Source: Turritopsis dohrnii (lineage: Eukaryota > Cnidaria > Hydrozoa > Anthoathecata > Oceaniidae). From it: a DNA stretch of 64,000 nucleotides. The translations under genes were made by a program, and so were the position numbers. Below, piece by piece: positions 34,078-46,800 of the stretch (positions are counted from its first letter, which is position 1; each line of letters starts with the position of its first letter). The stretch is from the NCBI GenBank assembly GCA_027922465.2, contig BQMF02000048.1, forward strand, positions 1,240,001 to 1,304,000, read 5' to 3'. Below the pieces are notes generated by a model. It worked only from the letters and a program-made list of their open reading frames with translations. It was not told where the DNA came from and did no database searches.

Positions 34078-35712
34078 AGGGATCGCGCCGCCGGTTTTCA
34101 TCTGGGGGGGGCAAGAAAATTCTTCTGTAATGTCGCCCACCATGGTTGGGTGACGAAGAAAAATTTTCGTCTCAAAGCCCTCTAAAGGCCCTAAAACAGC
34201 CACTGTTTTTCTTTTAAACGTATTTTTTTAAATCCCTGCTTCAACAGAGAAACAAAAAAGAAATGTTGTTAAGATGAAAGTAACTAATAAATAACAAAAC
34301 CTTATAAACATAAGATTATGAACTAAATAAAAAGATCACTGAATCTAAAGATCTTTTGCCGTAAAACTACCAAAAGTGTTCTTTCGATCTGGCGATGAAG
34401 AGCGACAAATTCATTTGCTACCTCAATTAGTGCTATTTCATCAAGAATGGTCTTGTTTTCATAAAGAATAGATAAGGAATTGAGACGTTTCTGTGTCATT
34501 CTTGATCGAAGCCACGTTTTAATCCTTCTCAACGTTGAAAAGGACCTTTCAGGTGTTGCTGATGTAGCACCGGCAGTCAGGATAATTCTTACGATGGTAA
34601 CGCAATACGTGAACATCATGCGTTTTTCTCGTGACAACGACTTTAGCACCATGATTACTTCTTCCAAGTTGATGGGCTCACTTTCAAAGATTGTTGGAAA
34701 TATCAGAAGCTCTGCAGTTAATGAATCGGCGTCATAGTCACCTTCACAATGCATCTGCAATACTTCCAATTCATCATCGACACACTGTTTGCTCGCTGCT
34801 TTCAAAAACAACTGCTCCACTTGAGAAAACAGTTTAAAGGTTGGTTGGTCAAATCTATCTTTAATGGCGTTGATAATTGAATCAAGTGCTTCGTAGTAGA
34901 TTAGTTTGTAATCTTCATACGGATTATCTGGATAATACGCTGCTGCTGTTGCTTTTGGGTTTCCTGCGACATAACTTAGTATCGAATAGTTGGGTTTTCT
35001 TCGCTTTCTTGGAAGTGTTGAGAAGGAAATTGCCTCAATTTTGCTAGCTGAAAATTTGATCTTCTCGTAAAGCATGCTGAAATCGCGCTCGTTTCTCATG
35101 TTCTCCAATGTTTGAACTGTTAGATCAGCGAGCTCTTTTCCTCTAAGGGCAGACATCTTTTCATGCTGTAATGTTTTGGAGAGGTTGTCCGTGATTGCAT
35201 ACAGACGTTGGCTTAAATTCAGACCAAAAAAAAATGAAACAATTTCATTTGGTTGTTACAGCCCCCAATCCTTGATCTTGTATCAAACTCCTGACCGCTT
35301 CCCCATCATATTGCTCGCTCCGTCATACGTTTGACCACGGCAATCGTCTAAACTTAAGTGACACCTTAACAGAATGTCCTTGATTGCATGTACGATACTC
35401 TCACTTTTGATATTTTCAAGTTCGTAAAATCCTATGAAATTTTCTGACACGTCCAGATCATGATCAACAGACCGTAAGCAAAATGACAATTGTTCAACAT
35501 TACTAACGTTTGACATCAATGCAATGGAATCAATTATCTACCTGCAACTGAAAACGACTTTAGAGAAACGTTGTCTTTATATGCTCTTTTGCGTTTTATT
35601 TTTTTTTGTTATAAAGAAAATATCTTTTTTCTCCTATTTATAAAATATTTACTTAGCAAAAAGGTGGGGGGGGCCAAGGCCCCCCCGGCCCCCCCGTCGC
35701 CGCGATCCATGC
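34078..35712 (-). mobile_element. hAT transposon relic, ZMYM1-like
   Basis: CAGGGATCGCGCCGCCGG at the low end and the complement of CATGGATCGCGGCGACGG at the high end form imperfect inverted ends next to G/C runs. Between them lies a minus-strand hAT transposase fragment. A target duplication is unclear (CGGTT-like sequence on both sides). Confidence 0.6.
34323..35519 (-). pseudogene. hAT-family transposase (ZMYM1-like), internally deleted
   Basis: The 277-residue frame 34323-35156 ends with the hAT dimerisation signature TPERSFSTLRRIKTWLRSRM. The frame is open upstream to about 35210, adding QRLYAITDNLSKTLQHEK. A separate frame at 35283-35519 carries the earlier RNase-H-like part (SNVEQLSFCLR and CRGQTYDGASNMMGK). 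The stretch between them, and the whole N-terminus including zinc fingers, is missing. Such proteins cut and paste hAT elements, and ZMYM1-type copies are also domesticated in animals. Deletions and the frame break make this a dead copy. Confidence 0.82.
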
Positions 35713-36044
35713 GGTTTCAAAAAATTATAATTCAAAACATACATTTTTTTTTCGAAGAAACGCGTTTTTTTTTCTACATAAAGTCTTATAAAAAAATGTA
35801 CGTTATAAACAGCTCATGCATGTATAATTCTTTTGTCTTCTTATAAATTAAATTTCTGGTGTGCTACGATTTAGACCCTATTTACACGAGTTAGTAATTT
35901 AAACATTATATTATCGTTTATGCCTGTTTTACACCAGTAAGATATCTCAAGAAATAACGTTTACTTTAAGTAAAATTTCAAATTTAAAAGTATTCTTGTG
36001 GCAAGTACTTTTGCTGCTACCGTTTTGCGCCATCTGGCTCTTGT
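35713..36044. other. Intergenic
   Basis: Between the hAT end and the LINE 3' end; nothing recognised. Confidence 0.4.
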
Positions 36045-38775
36045 TATTATTATTATTAATGAAATGTATTTGGCATTTCCACATTACATGGCTATTCGTC
36101 CAAAATTTTAAAATATTATGTACATTGTTAAAACATTATTATAAATAAATAACAATTAAAAACTTGGTTTAAAAGGGAGAAGTAGCTGACTGGAACATAA
36201 TGAAACAAAATGGAGGAAGAACTTAGTCAGGATTGGAAACCGCTAGGAGTGGGCAAAAAATAAATTAAATAAATTAACACCTAACAAAGGCTAAATATAT
36301 ACTAGATAAATAATTCAAATAAAAAGAAACATAATAAAAAATAATTACTTAGGCTATTACCCCATATTAAGATTCCATATAACACAGATGGTAGTATTCC
36401 ATGAATATATATTGTCGACAAAGCAGATTTGGGCATGTCCCTCATTTGATACAGCTTTTTGATCTTGGGACCAAAACCATTACAAACATTTCGAACGTGC
36501 GTTTCCCAGGAAAGCTTCTTATCAATAGTTATGCCCAAACATTTGGAATGATTAACAACTCTGATTTGTTGAACATTAATCTGGATTTGTTGAATTGGTT
36601 CATGAAACTCAGTTTTTGTGATTATAAGCACCTCACATTTATCTGCATGTAAAGTTAGTGAGTTTTGTTTGACATAATTATTTATTTTGGTTGCATTCTT
36701 CTGTAAGTCGTTCACAACTTCATCCACGGAGTTTTTAATAGTAACAGCAGTTGAGTCGTCAGCAAACATGTCGAGATCACAGCTCACACAATGCTGTATA
36801 TCATTAACATTAATAGAAAAACCAAGGGGTCCAAAGTGGGGGCCTTGAGGAACACCGAACTCAACCTCTGCTTTACTCGACCGTACACCATTTACAATCG
36901 TGAACTGTCTCCTGTCTGATAGGTAGTCTTCAAGATAATCCTTGAATTGACCTGATGCACCGATTCCATTTAGTTTCCTCAGCAAAACCTTGTGTGACAC
37001 ACTGTCAAATGCCTTCTTAAAATCAATAAACAACACTCCAACGGTCTTTCCTTCATCAATTGCTTTCCTCCATTTTTCAGTCATGTAGAGTAGAATGTCC
37101 TCCGTAGATCTTTTTGATCGGAAACCCCATTAATGCTCGTTTAGTAGGTTATGCTTGTTAAGATGGTTGATAAGTTGTCTACAAATTAGATGTTCAACTA
37201 CTTTGCTAGGAATTGACAACAAGGATATTGGTCGGTAGTTAGAACAGTCCATTTTTGATCCCTTATTTTTGTAGACAGAGGAAACTTAAGCTACTTTCCA
37301 ATCTGATGGGAATTTGCCTGAAGAAACACTGCGCTATACTACTCGTTGTAGACTTGTGATTGATATCACTTCGGGAATTTTGAGGTCCTTTGCAGTGATA
37401 TTGTCAGCACCACAGGCTTTACCTAGCTTGACTGCTGCTTTAAAAGATTTTGCAAATGATTCATGGTTCGTGTCAATGGTTGATAAAGATAGAACGATTT
37501 CGTCATCGATTTCAACGATTTCATTGTTTATCTCACATTTTCCGAGAGTTCTTTTCTAACTGAAGCAAACAAATTGTTCATGACATTGGCTTTATCAGAA
37601 TCATCAGTAACAATATTACCCTCTTTGGATTTCAGTGGACCAATGTGCTGACGTTTAGATTCACCTTTGTATTTCTTAACTGTTGACCAGAATGATTTTG
37701 GTGTGTTTGATGATGAAAATTCATTTTTCCAGTAGCTGGCTTTCGAAAACCTGTTTAATGCAGTACAACTGTTCCTTGCTTTTTTGTAATCATACCATTC
37801 TTTGGATCCTCTTGGAGTTTTTCTGGCTTTTTTCAAGAGTTTGAACCGATTATTTAGTGCTTTTCTAATGTTACCATTCATCCAGGGCAGATTGTACGTA
37901 CTTTCACTTTATGTGTTTTGACATGTCCAAATATAACACTTTTCGTAAGAAATTCCCAACACCAAAGAGAGTCAACACCATCAAAAACGTCGGTGATGTG
38001 CCATGTAACAGCCTCAAGGTCTTTTTGTATTTAAGTACAATTAACAATTTATAATTAATAATTTCGTACTGTTATCAGTTTTGGAGGGGAATTTTGTCAA
38101 AGTAATTTAAAGTTCAGAAATATCAGGTCATGATCTGAAATCCTTGCTGCAAAGGTTCCACTTAATAGTACTTTATTCGGGTCAGATACAATTGCCAAAT
38201 CAATCAGAGTCTCTGAGCTGTCAGTTATTCTTGAATAGTCCTTTATTACGTTTGTCAGGTTTGCCCCTGCCAGAGATTGTTTGAAATTTACTGACAGTTG
38301 TGTATCCACAGTCTTAGCAAGATTTATATTGAGATCACCCATGATGATGATATTGGATCTATGAGCTACTTTGTTTTTGATTTGGTTTGGTTGAAGAGTT
38401 CAATGAAGATCTTATCATCTGGTGGACGGTATACACATCCAACAAGAAGTCTCTGTGATTTGACTATAACTTCAAGCCAAGTGGCTTCATTTTTAGAATT
38501 TATAACGACTTCCGTTACTTCCAAGTCACAGCGATAATATATCAAAACTCCACCCCAACGTTTTTTAGGCGATCTTTTCAAATGGACTGATAATTTTCAA
38601 TAAATACCTCAATATCCAAGATCTGTTTGTTCAAATATGTCTCTGTTATTGCAAGAATATCAAATTTTGTTTCTTTCAGTAGAACTCTTATCTCGTCAAC
38701 CTCCATTTTCCTTACGGCCACTTAAATAAGTGGGTTGGGCTGGTTTAAATTGCTTGAGCGGGTTCACAGCTTCAC
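36045..38775 (-). mobile_element. LINE (CR1/L2-like), 5'-truncated and decayed
   Basis: Minus-strand non-LTR element from about 38775 (PAQPTYLSGRKENGG region) to a 3' end at about 36045 with an ATTATTATT tail. Its 3' UTR word GGCTATTCGTCC also occurs in the LINE tail at 49.6 kb. Confidence 0.85.
36302..38720 (-). pseudogene. LINE endonuclease-reverse transcriptase, multiply broken
   Basis: Pieces in order on the minus strand. LLKETKFDILAITETYL and GGVLIYYRCDLE to VGCVYRPPD (38720-38366) and GDLN to ISDHD (38342-38097) are the APE endonuclease. A linker (37881-37528) follows. The reverse transcriptase has NYRPISLLSIPSKVVE, then GFRSKRST with a stop one codon before it. Last comes 37084-36302 with LFIDFKKAFDSV, GVPQG and the catalytic FADDS. 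At least four frame breaks or stops, so this copy is dead. Confidence 0.87.
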
Positions 38776-38939
38776 CGCAATTATCATTTTTATCTAGTAG
38801 ATAAAAAAGAACCTTTTACTGACTAGAATAGTATATTCTAATGTCTGTATTTTTATGTATTTTATTTTTCTTTTTCATTATCTCTGTTACTTGAGGAGCA
38901 GCCGTTTTGCTAACTCATTCTTTCTTCTCTACATGTGTC

Positions 38940-39475
38940 CAATGAGTTTAGGCTCTTAGTCTTTAGAATTGATGTAATGTATGCCAGGCCTTTATGAAGT
39001 TCTTTATTTGTTTTCGCGTTTCTTCAAGTAAAACCGGCATGCAGCTTTCTGCAGCATACAACATGACACCCTTGACTGTAACTATGAAAAGCTGGATCTT
39101 AAGTTTCCTTCCCTGGCTGGATTTTCAAACTTTTTCTAATTTGTTCCATGCGTTTTATGCTAAGGCATTTCTAACTTCCATATCTTTATTGCTAGTTGCA
39201 ATGCAGGAGCCTAAATATTTAAAATCTGTCACTTGTTTTTATATGCCCACGCAATGAGTCTGGTTTGTTGTACATCAGTAACTCAGCCTTTTTGTGGTTG
39301 AAATGTAACTCAATTCCCTCAACTGTTCCCCAATTATCTCATTATATAATTCAAGCCTATTACATGCAGTTTGAAATCAAGTCAATATCGTCCGCAAAAA
39401 TTCGTGTCTGTGATAAATACTGGAGATTGTATAGTGCTTCGTCTGTCGTCTATCTAGATTTCCTGTAAAAAGTCA
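38940..39475 (-). pseudogene. Reverse transcriptase fragment of a second LINE type
   Basis: The minus strand reads RIFADDIDLISNC, then HFNHKKAELLMYNKPD and a region like the thumb of LINE reverse transcriptases (CLSIKRMEQIRKSLK, VKGVMLYAAES-like in alternate frames). Several stops and frame changes. It differs from the neighbouring LINE (FADDI, not FADDS). Confidence 0.65.
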
Positions 39476-39845
39476 ATTTTAGTTTCGCAGAAAGCATAAT
39501 TTGCCAAAGAATATGAAAGGAGCAAGAGTGATACATTGTAAAATGTCAGCATTTCGCATCAGCATCTTTGTACGAGCGAATTCAATTGCAATTTACAATA
39601 AAGCTAACAACACTGCAGAAAAATTCACCTGGGAAAATATATTGTCAAGAAAATAGTTCCTTGGCAGAATGTTTCATCATCTGACCAAATTTCCATCACA
39701 TTTCCCCCACAACAAACTTTAAAAGGAAGGTGCATAACATAATAACATAAACTCAATTACCAGTAAATGTGAACTTTTTTTGCAACCACTTCCCATGCAT
39801 TCCCTGTATTACAATTCTTTCTCTGTGATAAGGATCTGCTGTGTC

Positions 39846-39899
39846 ATGGATAACCAAGAAAATCCTGCCGTTTCAGCTAGCTTTTCTTCTTCAGTTGAT
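39846..39899 (+). CDS. Candidate first coding exon of the HEPN-NB-ARC-TPR gene
   Basis: ATG at 39846 opens MDNQENPAVSASFSSSVD. A GT at 39900 would give a phase-0 junction to the acceptor at 40703, whose exon also starts in phase 0. The donor (GAT|GTTACA) is weak, so other start exons are possible. Confidence 0.28.
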
Positions 39900-40091
39900 G
39901 TTACATTTTTTAGCTTTTTACCTTTTATTTTAATTCAATTTTGAATTTAAAACTCACCCAAAAAAGAAATGTTTTCTTGAAATATTGACAAAAGCTCATA
40001 TGTTGGTTCAAAAGTTATTCTGGAATATACTTTAAAATGAAAACATTTTGATTTCAAAAGTTGTTCTAAAGATTTTCTAAAACTGCTTTTC

Positions 40092-40188
40092 AAGCCTGGT
40101 TCAGACCTGATGATTACAACGATTACGACGATTACACTGAACATTCGATCGTGGTAATCTCTGTAAACCCCAAGTCTGAACCAGGCTT
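40092..40188. mobile_element. Short MITE (97 bp)
   Basis: Inverted ends AAGCCTGGTTCAGACCT and AAGTCTGAACCAGGCTT around a (GATTACRAC)n core. Confidence 0.7.
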
Positions 40189-40703
40189 CAAGCATTACTT
40201 TGCGCATGTTTTCTCCTTGTTAAATAAAAACAGAAGTCACGTATTTTGATCTATTCACCATTTAGGCTTGTTTTTCCACTTTTAGTCTTGCTTTGCCGAT
40301 ATTCGAAATAGCGTAGGAGGATTAGGACTAGGGGCCGGAAAAAGAAGCGGAAGTTCATGAAGGAAAAAGTTGATCGGTCTATGGTGATTTTCCATTATAC
40401 GAAACATGAAGATCATGTTTAGTTCTAAAGTCATAATCATTTGTGTATTAAGAATTACAGAAATTTCGCGAAGCCTCTGCCGTTTCCGGAATTCCCAACG
40501 CTTACGGGAGGGAAATGGTGGCGTAAAACGTTAAAGAGACCGTAAAATGTGAAAATCAAAGTCAAGCTTAATTGACTGATATTTGGTCACTATAAATTCT
40601 TGGTACCAATAACCAGTTTAGCACGTACTTCTGGGGGATTTTTGTTGAGATGATGAGCTTCATCAAAGTAGATGCACTACATTGTTTTACTTTGTACATT
40701 TAG

Positions 40704-41172
40704 GTTGAACTCACCGCAATTGGCAGGAGAAGAAACTTAGAGTTAAAAAATCTAGAATGGAATTCTGCTAACTATTTAAGAGAGTTTATGCATCAGAAAA
40801 TGCCAAAAGATAAAGAGATGCTCTACAACCACCTTCTGCATCACAAAGCCGAGTTAGCGAGATTAAAGAAAAACAAAATAATTAAGGAAGATCAATGGGA
40901 TCTCATTTATCCGAACAGCTGTGAAACCGATTCGGACACATTTGACGTACCACTGATGCGATTGCTGCTTAAAAATAAGAAAATATGCACGCTACGGAAG
41001 TGGGAGGAAGATGCAGTGGATGAGTGCAACAATCTGAGAATTAAGAGCAGCCACCATGGCAAGTGCATAACAGATGCTGATTATAACGAATGTATTACGC
41101 GATACAAAAGCTGGTTTTTGAAAATGGGTATGTCCAAAGCTGATTGGAGCATTACGAGGAATTCCATCATTT
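40704..41172 (+). CDS. HEPN (DZIP3-like) domain part of an NB-ARC-TPR protein
   Basis: Acceptor TTTGTACATTTAG at 40703 opens a frame starting VELTAIGRRRNLELKNLEWN and running to the transposon edge at 41172. It resembles the HEPN domain of DZIP3/hRUL138-type proteins: LREF, the helix HHKAELARLKKNKIIKEDQW followed by DLIYP, MRLLLKN, then an R-x4-H motif (RIKSSHH, about 41037-41057). HEPN domains are often RNases or RNA-binding helpers, and in cnidarian proteins they sit in front of NB-ARC as a putative signalling module. Without the inserted element the frame continues straight into 43898 and the NB-ARC domain. The ATG at 40788 is internal. Activity is unknown. Confidence 0.7.
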
Positions 41173-43897
41173 CCCAGCCGGCACAAGACGTTTTGAAGAC
41201 GTCTTTAATTCGTCTTAATTAGGTCTTCATAAGGCGTATCTTGATAATGCGCATTTAAAACGCCCATAATGCGTCTTCAGAAGACATCTTAGAATCAGAC
41301 GTTTTGAAGACGTCTTATTATCGTTTTCGCAATGCCGTCGAATTCATGTTTTAAAGGAGGACTTGGAAAGACGTTTTTAATGCGTATTTAAGACGTCCTT
41401 GAATTTCGATTTCGCGCGTGGCGGGAAGAAATGACGGGGGTAAATATTAATAGTGTATTTGTAAATATTGATATAAAAGTTTCAAACTTGTCAGTTTTTT
41501 TTTTAATTTTACAAAAACAACTATTATATCTTTCTTTTAAGTAGCAAAAAATTTTACATTTCATTGGTAAAAAGCTTTGAAACATTTTCTAATATTATCG
41601 GATCTCCCGTTCGTCAATTTTACAAAATATTTCTGGAAGTTGTGATTTCTCATTGCATAAACCAAGACTTCGCTGATAAATCGGTAAGTGTTTTTTACTT
41701 TTTAAATATAATTTTAAATATATAAATCTATATGATTTTGTTACTTGAGATTAAGTCAATGTTTATGTTAGTTTGAGGGCGTGAGTAGTCAGTAGTGGAA
41801 GATTTATGCTTTATTTATAAAGATCTCTAGCAATATTTCAAGTTTTGAGTTTTGTTGTTTAACTTTATATTAGCAACTTACTGACTTTCCTGTTTCATTC
41901 CGTGAGAGATATTTTCTGTTTCAATTTGCTTTGTCGTTGGTTTAATGTATTAGTAGAAGTGTAGTAATGTAATGAAGTGATTTGTGGATGGCTGATAGAT
42001 GATGACTGTGATGTTTTTGCTTGTAGTTAAAAGTGATCCTAGCAGTATAGTATAATGTAGTACCATGAAATTATGGAATCCTTTTTGAAGGATAAAATCA
42101 TAAGTTATAATTTTTAGTAAATTAATCAGTAATTCATCACAAATTTATCTGTAGTAATCATTTCTGATTAATAACTCACTACCAATAAGTAGAAACCATC
42201 CACAATGACATTGCAAAAATTTTAGAACAAATTTTCGAACGCATGAAATATTTTTTTCCATTCAGAACTTTGAAGTTGTACGAAAAGATGAATTTCTTAA
42301 ATGATGGTTGTTTTACTATGATGGATGCAAAGTTTAGTTTAGACATTTAAAGTTTAGACATTTCACTTTGATTAAGATACTCTAGATTATTTTTATTTTA
42401 CCCAATAACTAGCACAATAACGAGTTTTTGGAAAAGTTTGTCTGTCATATCTGTTTTTATATTCAAGATTTAAAAATAAAATTACATCAGTATCTATGTT
42501 ATTCTTGTGTTTGTTGCAGTGATATTTAATTTTTGTGCTTGTTATGAGTTTGTTGTTCTGTCATATACACTTCGATGATGTTTCGAAATGTCTATGGAGT
42601 TTAATGATAGACATGAATGTTTTGCCTGTTTTTCAGGTTTCAGCTAATCCAAGTAAATAAATCAGATTTCCGGTACGCTGTTAATTTAATACTGAAATGG
42701 TAATTAACTTCTTTAATTTAATTTTCATGCTTATCTATGCGTGTTGCACACATTACTTTATTGTGTGTATCCTTTCTGCATTCTGTTTGTTCTGTTCTGC
42801 TAAAAGTGTTTGTCATTCTTTATTTAGATTATTTCCACCCAAGTTGCTTATTGTTCTCTTAACATGATAACAAAAAAGTGAGAAGAAAATATTATATCAA
42901 GCAGTTACTGGTATGTGTCCTGTTTACTCTAGATGTTTTCATTTTTGTGATTGTTATAACACCTCTCATTAAATAGGGTTTTTGTATTTTAGATTACTGT
43001 CAAAAAAGCTGAGGAGGAGGAAATACACAAAATCATGCGATGAACTAAAAACTGATCTTGTTTCACTGAAAGAAAACATGACAACAACAGCTGCTCCTGC
43101 TAATTGAAAAATCACCATTTTTATTTGCATGTCTTTTTGGTTGGTTTTCAAAGAGTTTCTGTCATTCTGAGTTTTAGTTGCAGTAAAATCAAACAAGAAA
43201 CAGTTCCAACCCATGCCAATTTCTAAAATTTGAACATTACTTCGATTTAGCTAACCCTTTTTCAGGAGTCGTTTTTATACCTTTATATTTTATGAAAGAC
43301 TATACTTATGTTTTACGGAATATTTTTTAATAATGACCAGCTTTAAACTTTGGCAGTGTTATGAGCTATTTCCCCAATTAATTTATAAACTACATGTAAA
43401 TATTTATTTGAATAAGAAGATTTTATCATCAGTTTTCTTATTGATTTCTTTATTCATTCATTCATTCATTCATTATTACTGAAACATAAAGACATTGAAA
43501 AACTAATTATGAGTCTTCTGTTACCCAAGGAGAAACGCACCTGAAAACACATCTTAAAGTGGTTTTAAAAGCGTTTTTAGCAGATAAAATGACGTCTTTA
43601 AAACGTTAGAAAAAGACGTCTTAAATCCGTCTTAAACTAGTCGGATTTGTCCGTTTAGAAAACGTCTTTTTACAACGTCTTAAAGACGTCTTGGAAAGAC
43701 GTTTTCTAAACGTCTTAAAGAAGTTTTAAACGTCTAAAATGCGTTTTAAAAACGTCTTAAAGACGTTTTAAAAACGTCTTAAAGACGTCTTGAAAAGACG
43801 TTTTCTAAACGGACAAATCCGACCAGTTTAAGACGGATTTAAGACGTCTTCCAAGACGTCTTTAAGACGTTTTTAAAACGTCTTTTTGCCGGCTGGG
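41173..43897. mobile_element. 2.7-kb terminal-inverted-repeat element inserted in the HEPN-NB-ARC exon
   Basis: Ends are CCCAGCCGGCA and TGCCGGCTGGG, each followed inward by GACGTTTT-type arrays. TT lies on both sides (41171-41172 and 43898-43899), a 2-bp target duplication. Subterminal regions (41180-41400 and 43540-43890) are packed with GACGTCTT/AAGACGTC words. At 43595-43860 a second-order inverted repeat occurs (TTAAATCCGTCTTAAACTAG against its complement). No transposase ORF. The inside has four small segments with good splice edges (for example donor AAATCG|GTAAGTG at 41683 and acceptor GTATTTTAG at 42992). I cannot place it in a known superfamily. Confidence 0.8.
42993..43107 (+). CDS. 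Possible last coding exon inside the TIR element
   Basis: After the acceptor TTTTTGTATTTTAG an open frame starts at 42994: LLSKKLRRRKYTKSCDELKT, then DLVSLKENM, and TGA at 43105-43107. A basic patch followed by a coiled-coil-like helix is plausible as a DNA-binding tail. The upstream segment 42832-42909 has clean splice edges but no open frame, so the transcript may be noncoding or decayed. Confidence 0.28.
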
Positions 43898-46800
43898 TTA
43901 CAACGAGGTTGGGAATGTTATGTTCAATCTCAGCAATCCTGTGTCCAATTTTGTTGGTCGGAAGACTCAGCTAGAAGAATTACAATCCGCTCTACTTGAA
44001 CATGACATGGTTGTTGTGAAAGGCTTATCAGGTATCGGAAAAAGCCAATTAATCCGAAAATATTATCAAGAAAACAGAAAGAAATATGATAACAATGTCT
44101 TGTTTATAAATTCTGAATCTGAAGGAACCCTTGAAAACTTTTTCCTGAATTTCGCAAAATACATTGGTCTGTTATCTGCCAGAGACACTAAATGTTCGAT
44201 TAACATGGAGGTACTGATTCCACAAGTATATAATTACCTATCTACGCGACGTTGTTTGTTGGTTTTCGACAACGCAGACAAAAGGGATGTGTTAAAAGAT
44301 TTCATGCCTAAAATGCCATCTAAAAATTACCGCAAGATAATCATAACCACACAACTTCACTTTTGGAACAAAGACTACAAACAACTTGAATTGATGCCGC
44401 TAGAAGTTAGCGAAGGATTGGAGTTTCTTCAAAAAGAACTTGGTGACGTTTTCAACCTCACAGATTGCGAAAGTTTGATTAATGTACTCAGCTCATTACC
44501 GATTGCCCTCCAATTGGCGTCATCAGTAATTCAAAACACAAATATGAGTATCCAAGAATTTTTGAAATATCACGATCAGATGTTTATCGAACTGTGGTCT
44601 GATATGGAAGCGGATGGCATGACTGGAAATGCAAAAACAATATTAACAACTTGGAAAATGGCTTTTGATCATATGAAGACAAACCCTCTTTCCATCAAGC
44701 TATTACGAATGTTGTCCCTGATGGATGGAAAAGAAATTAACGAAAAACTGCTAACATATATCAAGGACGTCAATGAACTTCAGCTGAAAAAGGCTCTTTA
44801 TCACTTAAGAAAATATTCTCTGATTACCCTTGCGGATAAGATCATAGAAGGGAAAAGCAGCTTCATCGTGACAATCCATAACCTTATTCAACAGGTTACC
44901 AGAGCAAACCTAAGCGACGAAGAACAAAAGATTTCTAGCAATGATTTCTTTCAAATGTGTCAAAGATATATCGATACCATTGATAACAAGAGTCATCAGA
45001 ATTTTGGTGACATCTGGATGCACCATGTTTTCAGATGTATTGACATGATGACGATACAATTCGATTCATTGGATTTAATTAACACTGTCATAGAGCATAC
45101 AGCAGTAGCAGCATTAAATAGAGGAAAATGCAAATCCACGCTCAATTTCATTCAGAAATGCAAAGGACTAATTACAAACCAATGTGAACGATTAATGCTA
45201 ACTGAAGCGGAAGTGCTATCAGAAAACGCTAAATACAACGAGGCAATCGAAGTATACCAGGAATTGCTGAATTGGCAAGTATCAGTAATTGGAGCGGAGC
45301 ATCCTAATACTTTGGTTACGAAAAGTAAATTGGCTGATCAATTAACTGTCCAAGGCAAAAATGCAGAAGCAACGGAAATCTGCAAAGAAGTGTTATATTT
45401 ACAAGAATCATTACTCAGAGTGGATCACCCAAATACCTTAGACACGAAACATAGACTGGCAATTGCTTTAATGATGCAAGGACAGGTCGACGAAGCAATC
45501 GAAATGTACAAGGACCTGTTGAATAAATGTATATCAGCGCATGGAGTGGGGAGCCAGCCAGTGTTGGCAACAATAAGTAATCTGGCAATTGCCTTAAAAA
45601 ACCAAGACAAGTGCGAAGAAGCAATCAATTTGTGCAAAAGCGCCTTGAATTTAGCAGTATCAGTACTTGGAGTAGAGCACCCTGACACTCTGACAACGAA
45701 GCAAAACCTGGCATTTGCGGTACATGGCCAAGGAAGGTACAATGAAGCAATCGTAATGTACAAAGAAGTGTTGAATTCACAAGTATCGGTACTAGGATTG
45801 GAGCATCCCAATACGCTGGTTACAAAACTTAACCTGGCGTTTGCCTTTAGTGGCCAAGGAAAGTATGACGAAGCAATCGAAATGTACAGCGAAGTTCTGA
45901 ATTTACAAGTACCATTACTTGGAGAGGACCACCCACAGACGTTAGTTACCAAAACTCGCCTGGCAAATGCCTTAAAGGACCAAGGAAGGTACAAAGAAGC
46001 AATCAAAATGTACAAGGAAGTCTTGGATTTAGAAGTATCAGTACATGGAGCGGAGCACCCGGATGCCTTGAAGACGAAATATAACCTGGCGTGTGCGTTA
46101 AGTGGTCAAGGAAAGTATAACGAAGCAATCGAAATGTACAAAGACCTGTTGAATTCACTAATATCATTACGTGGAGTGGCGGATCTGCAAGCGTTGGCTA
46201 CGAAGAAAAATATGGGAGATGCCTTTAAAAAACAAAAAAAGTATGAAGAAGCAATCACCATATACAAGGAAGTCTTGAATTTAGAAGTATCAGTATATGG
46301 ACCGGACCACCCGCATACCTTGCAGACGAAACAGAACTTGGTGTATGCGTTAAGGGGCCAGGGAAAGCGTAACGAAGCAATTGAAATGTGCAAGGACCTG
46401 TTGAATTCACTAATATCAGTAAAAGGAGTAGAAGACCCGCAAGTGTTGGCAGCAAAAAAGAACCTGGCAACAGCCTTACAGGACCAAAGAAAGTACAAAG
46501 AAGCGATCAAAATGTACAATGAGGTCTTGAATTTAGAAGTATCAGTACGTGGAGTGGATCACCCAAACACCTTGCAGACAAAACAGAACCTGGCACGTGC
46601 TCTTAGTGAACAAGGAAATTACGATGAGGCAATCGAAATGTATAAAGAAGTGTTGAATTCACAAAGATCAGTACTTGGACAGAACCACCCAGACACGTTC
46701 GCTACCACTAACTACCTGGTAATTGCATTAAAAAACCAAGGAAGGTACGAAGAAACAATCAAAACGATCAAAGAATTAGCCTTGAATTCAGAAGTATCAG

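Noticed and set aside
38994..39468. Plus-strand ORFs of 67-87 codons
   Set aside because: They are shadows of a minus-strand reverse transcriptase relic (FADDI motif).
30916..41172. Membrane-protein exons as the 5' part of the HEPN-NB-ARC-TPR gene
   Set aside because: Exon M would end in phase 1 while the HEPN exon starts in phase 0, and no connecting exon was found in 8 kb of transposon relics.
41173..43897. The 2.7-kb block as an ordinary intron
   Set aside because: Its edges are CCC and GGG with inverted repeats and a TT duplication, not GT and AG.
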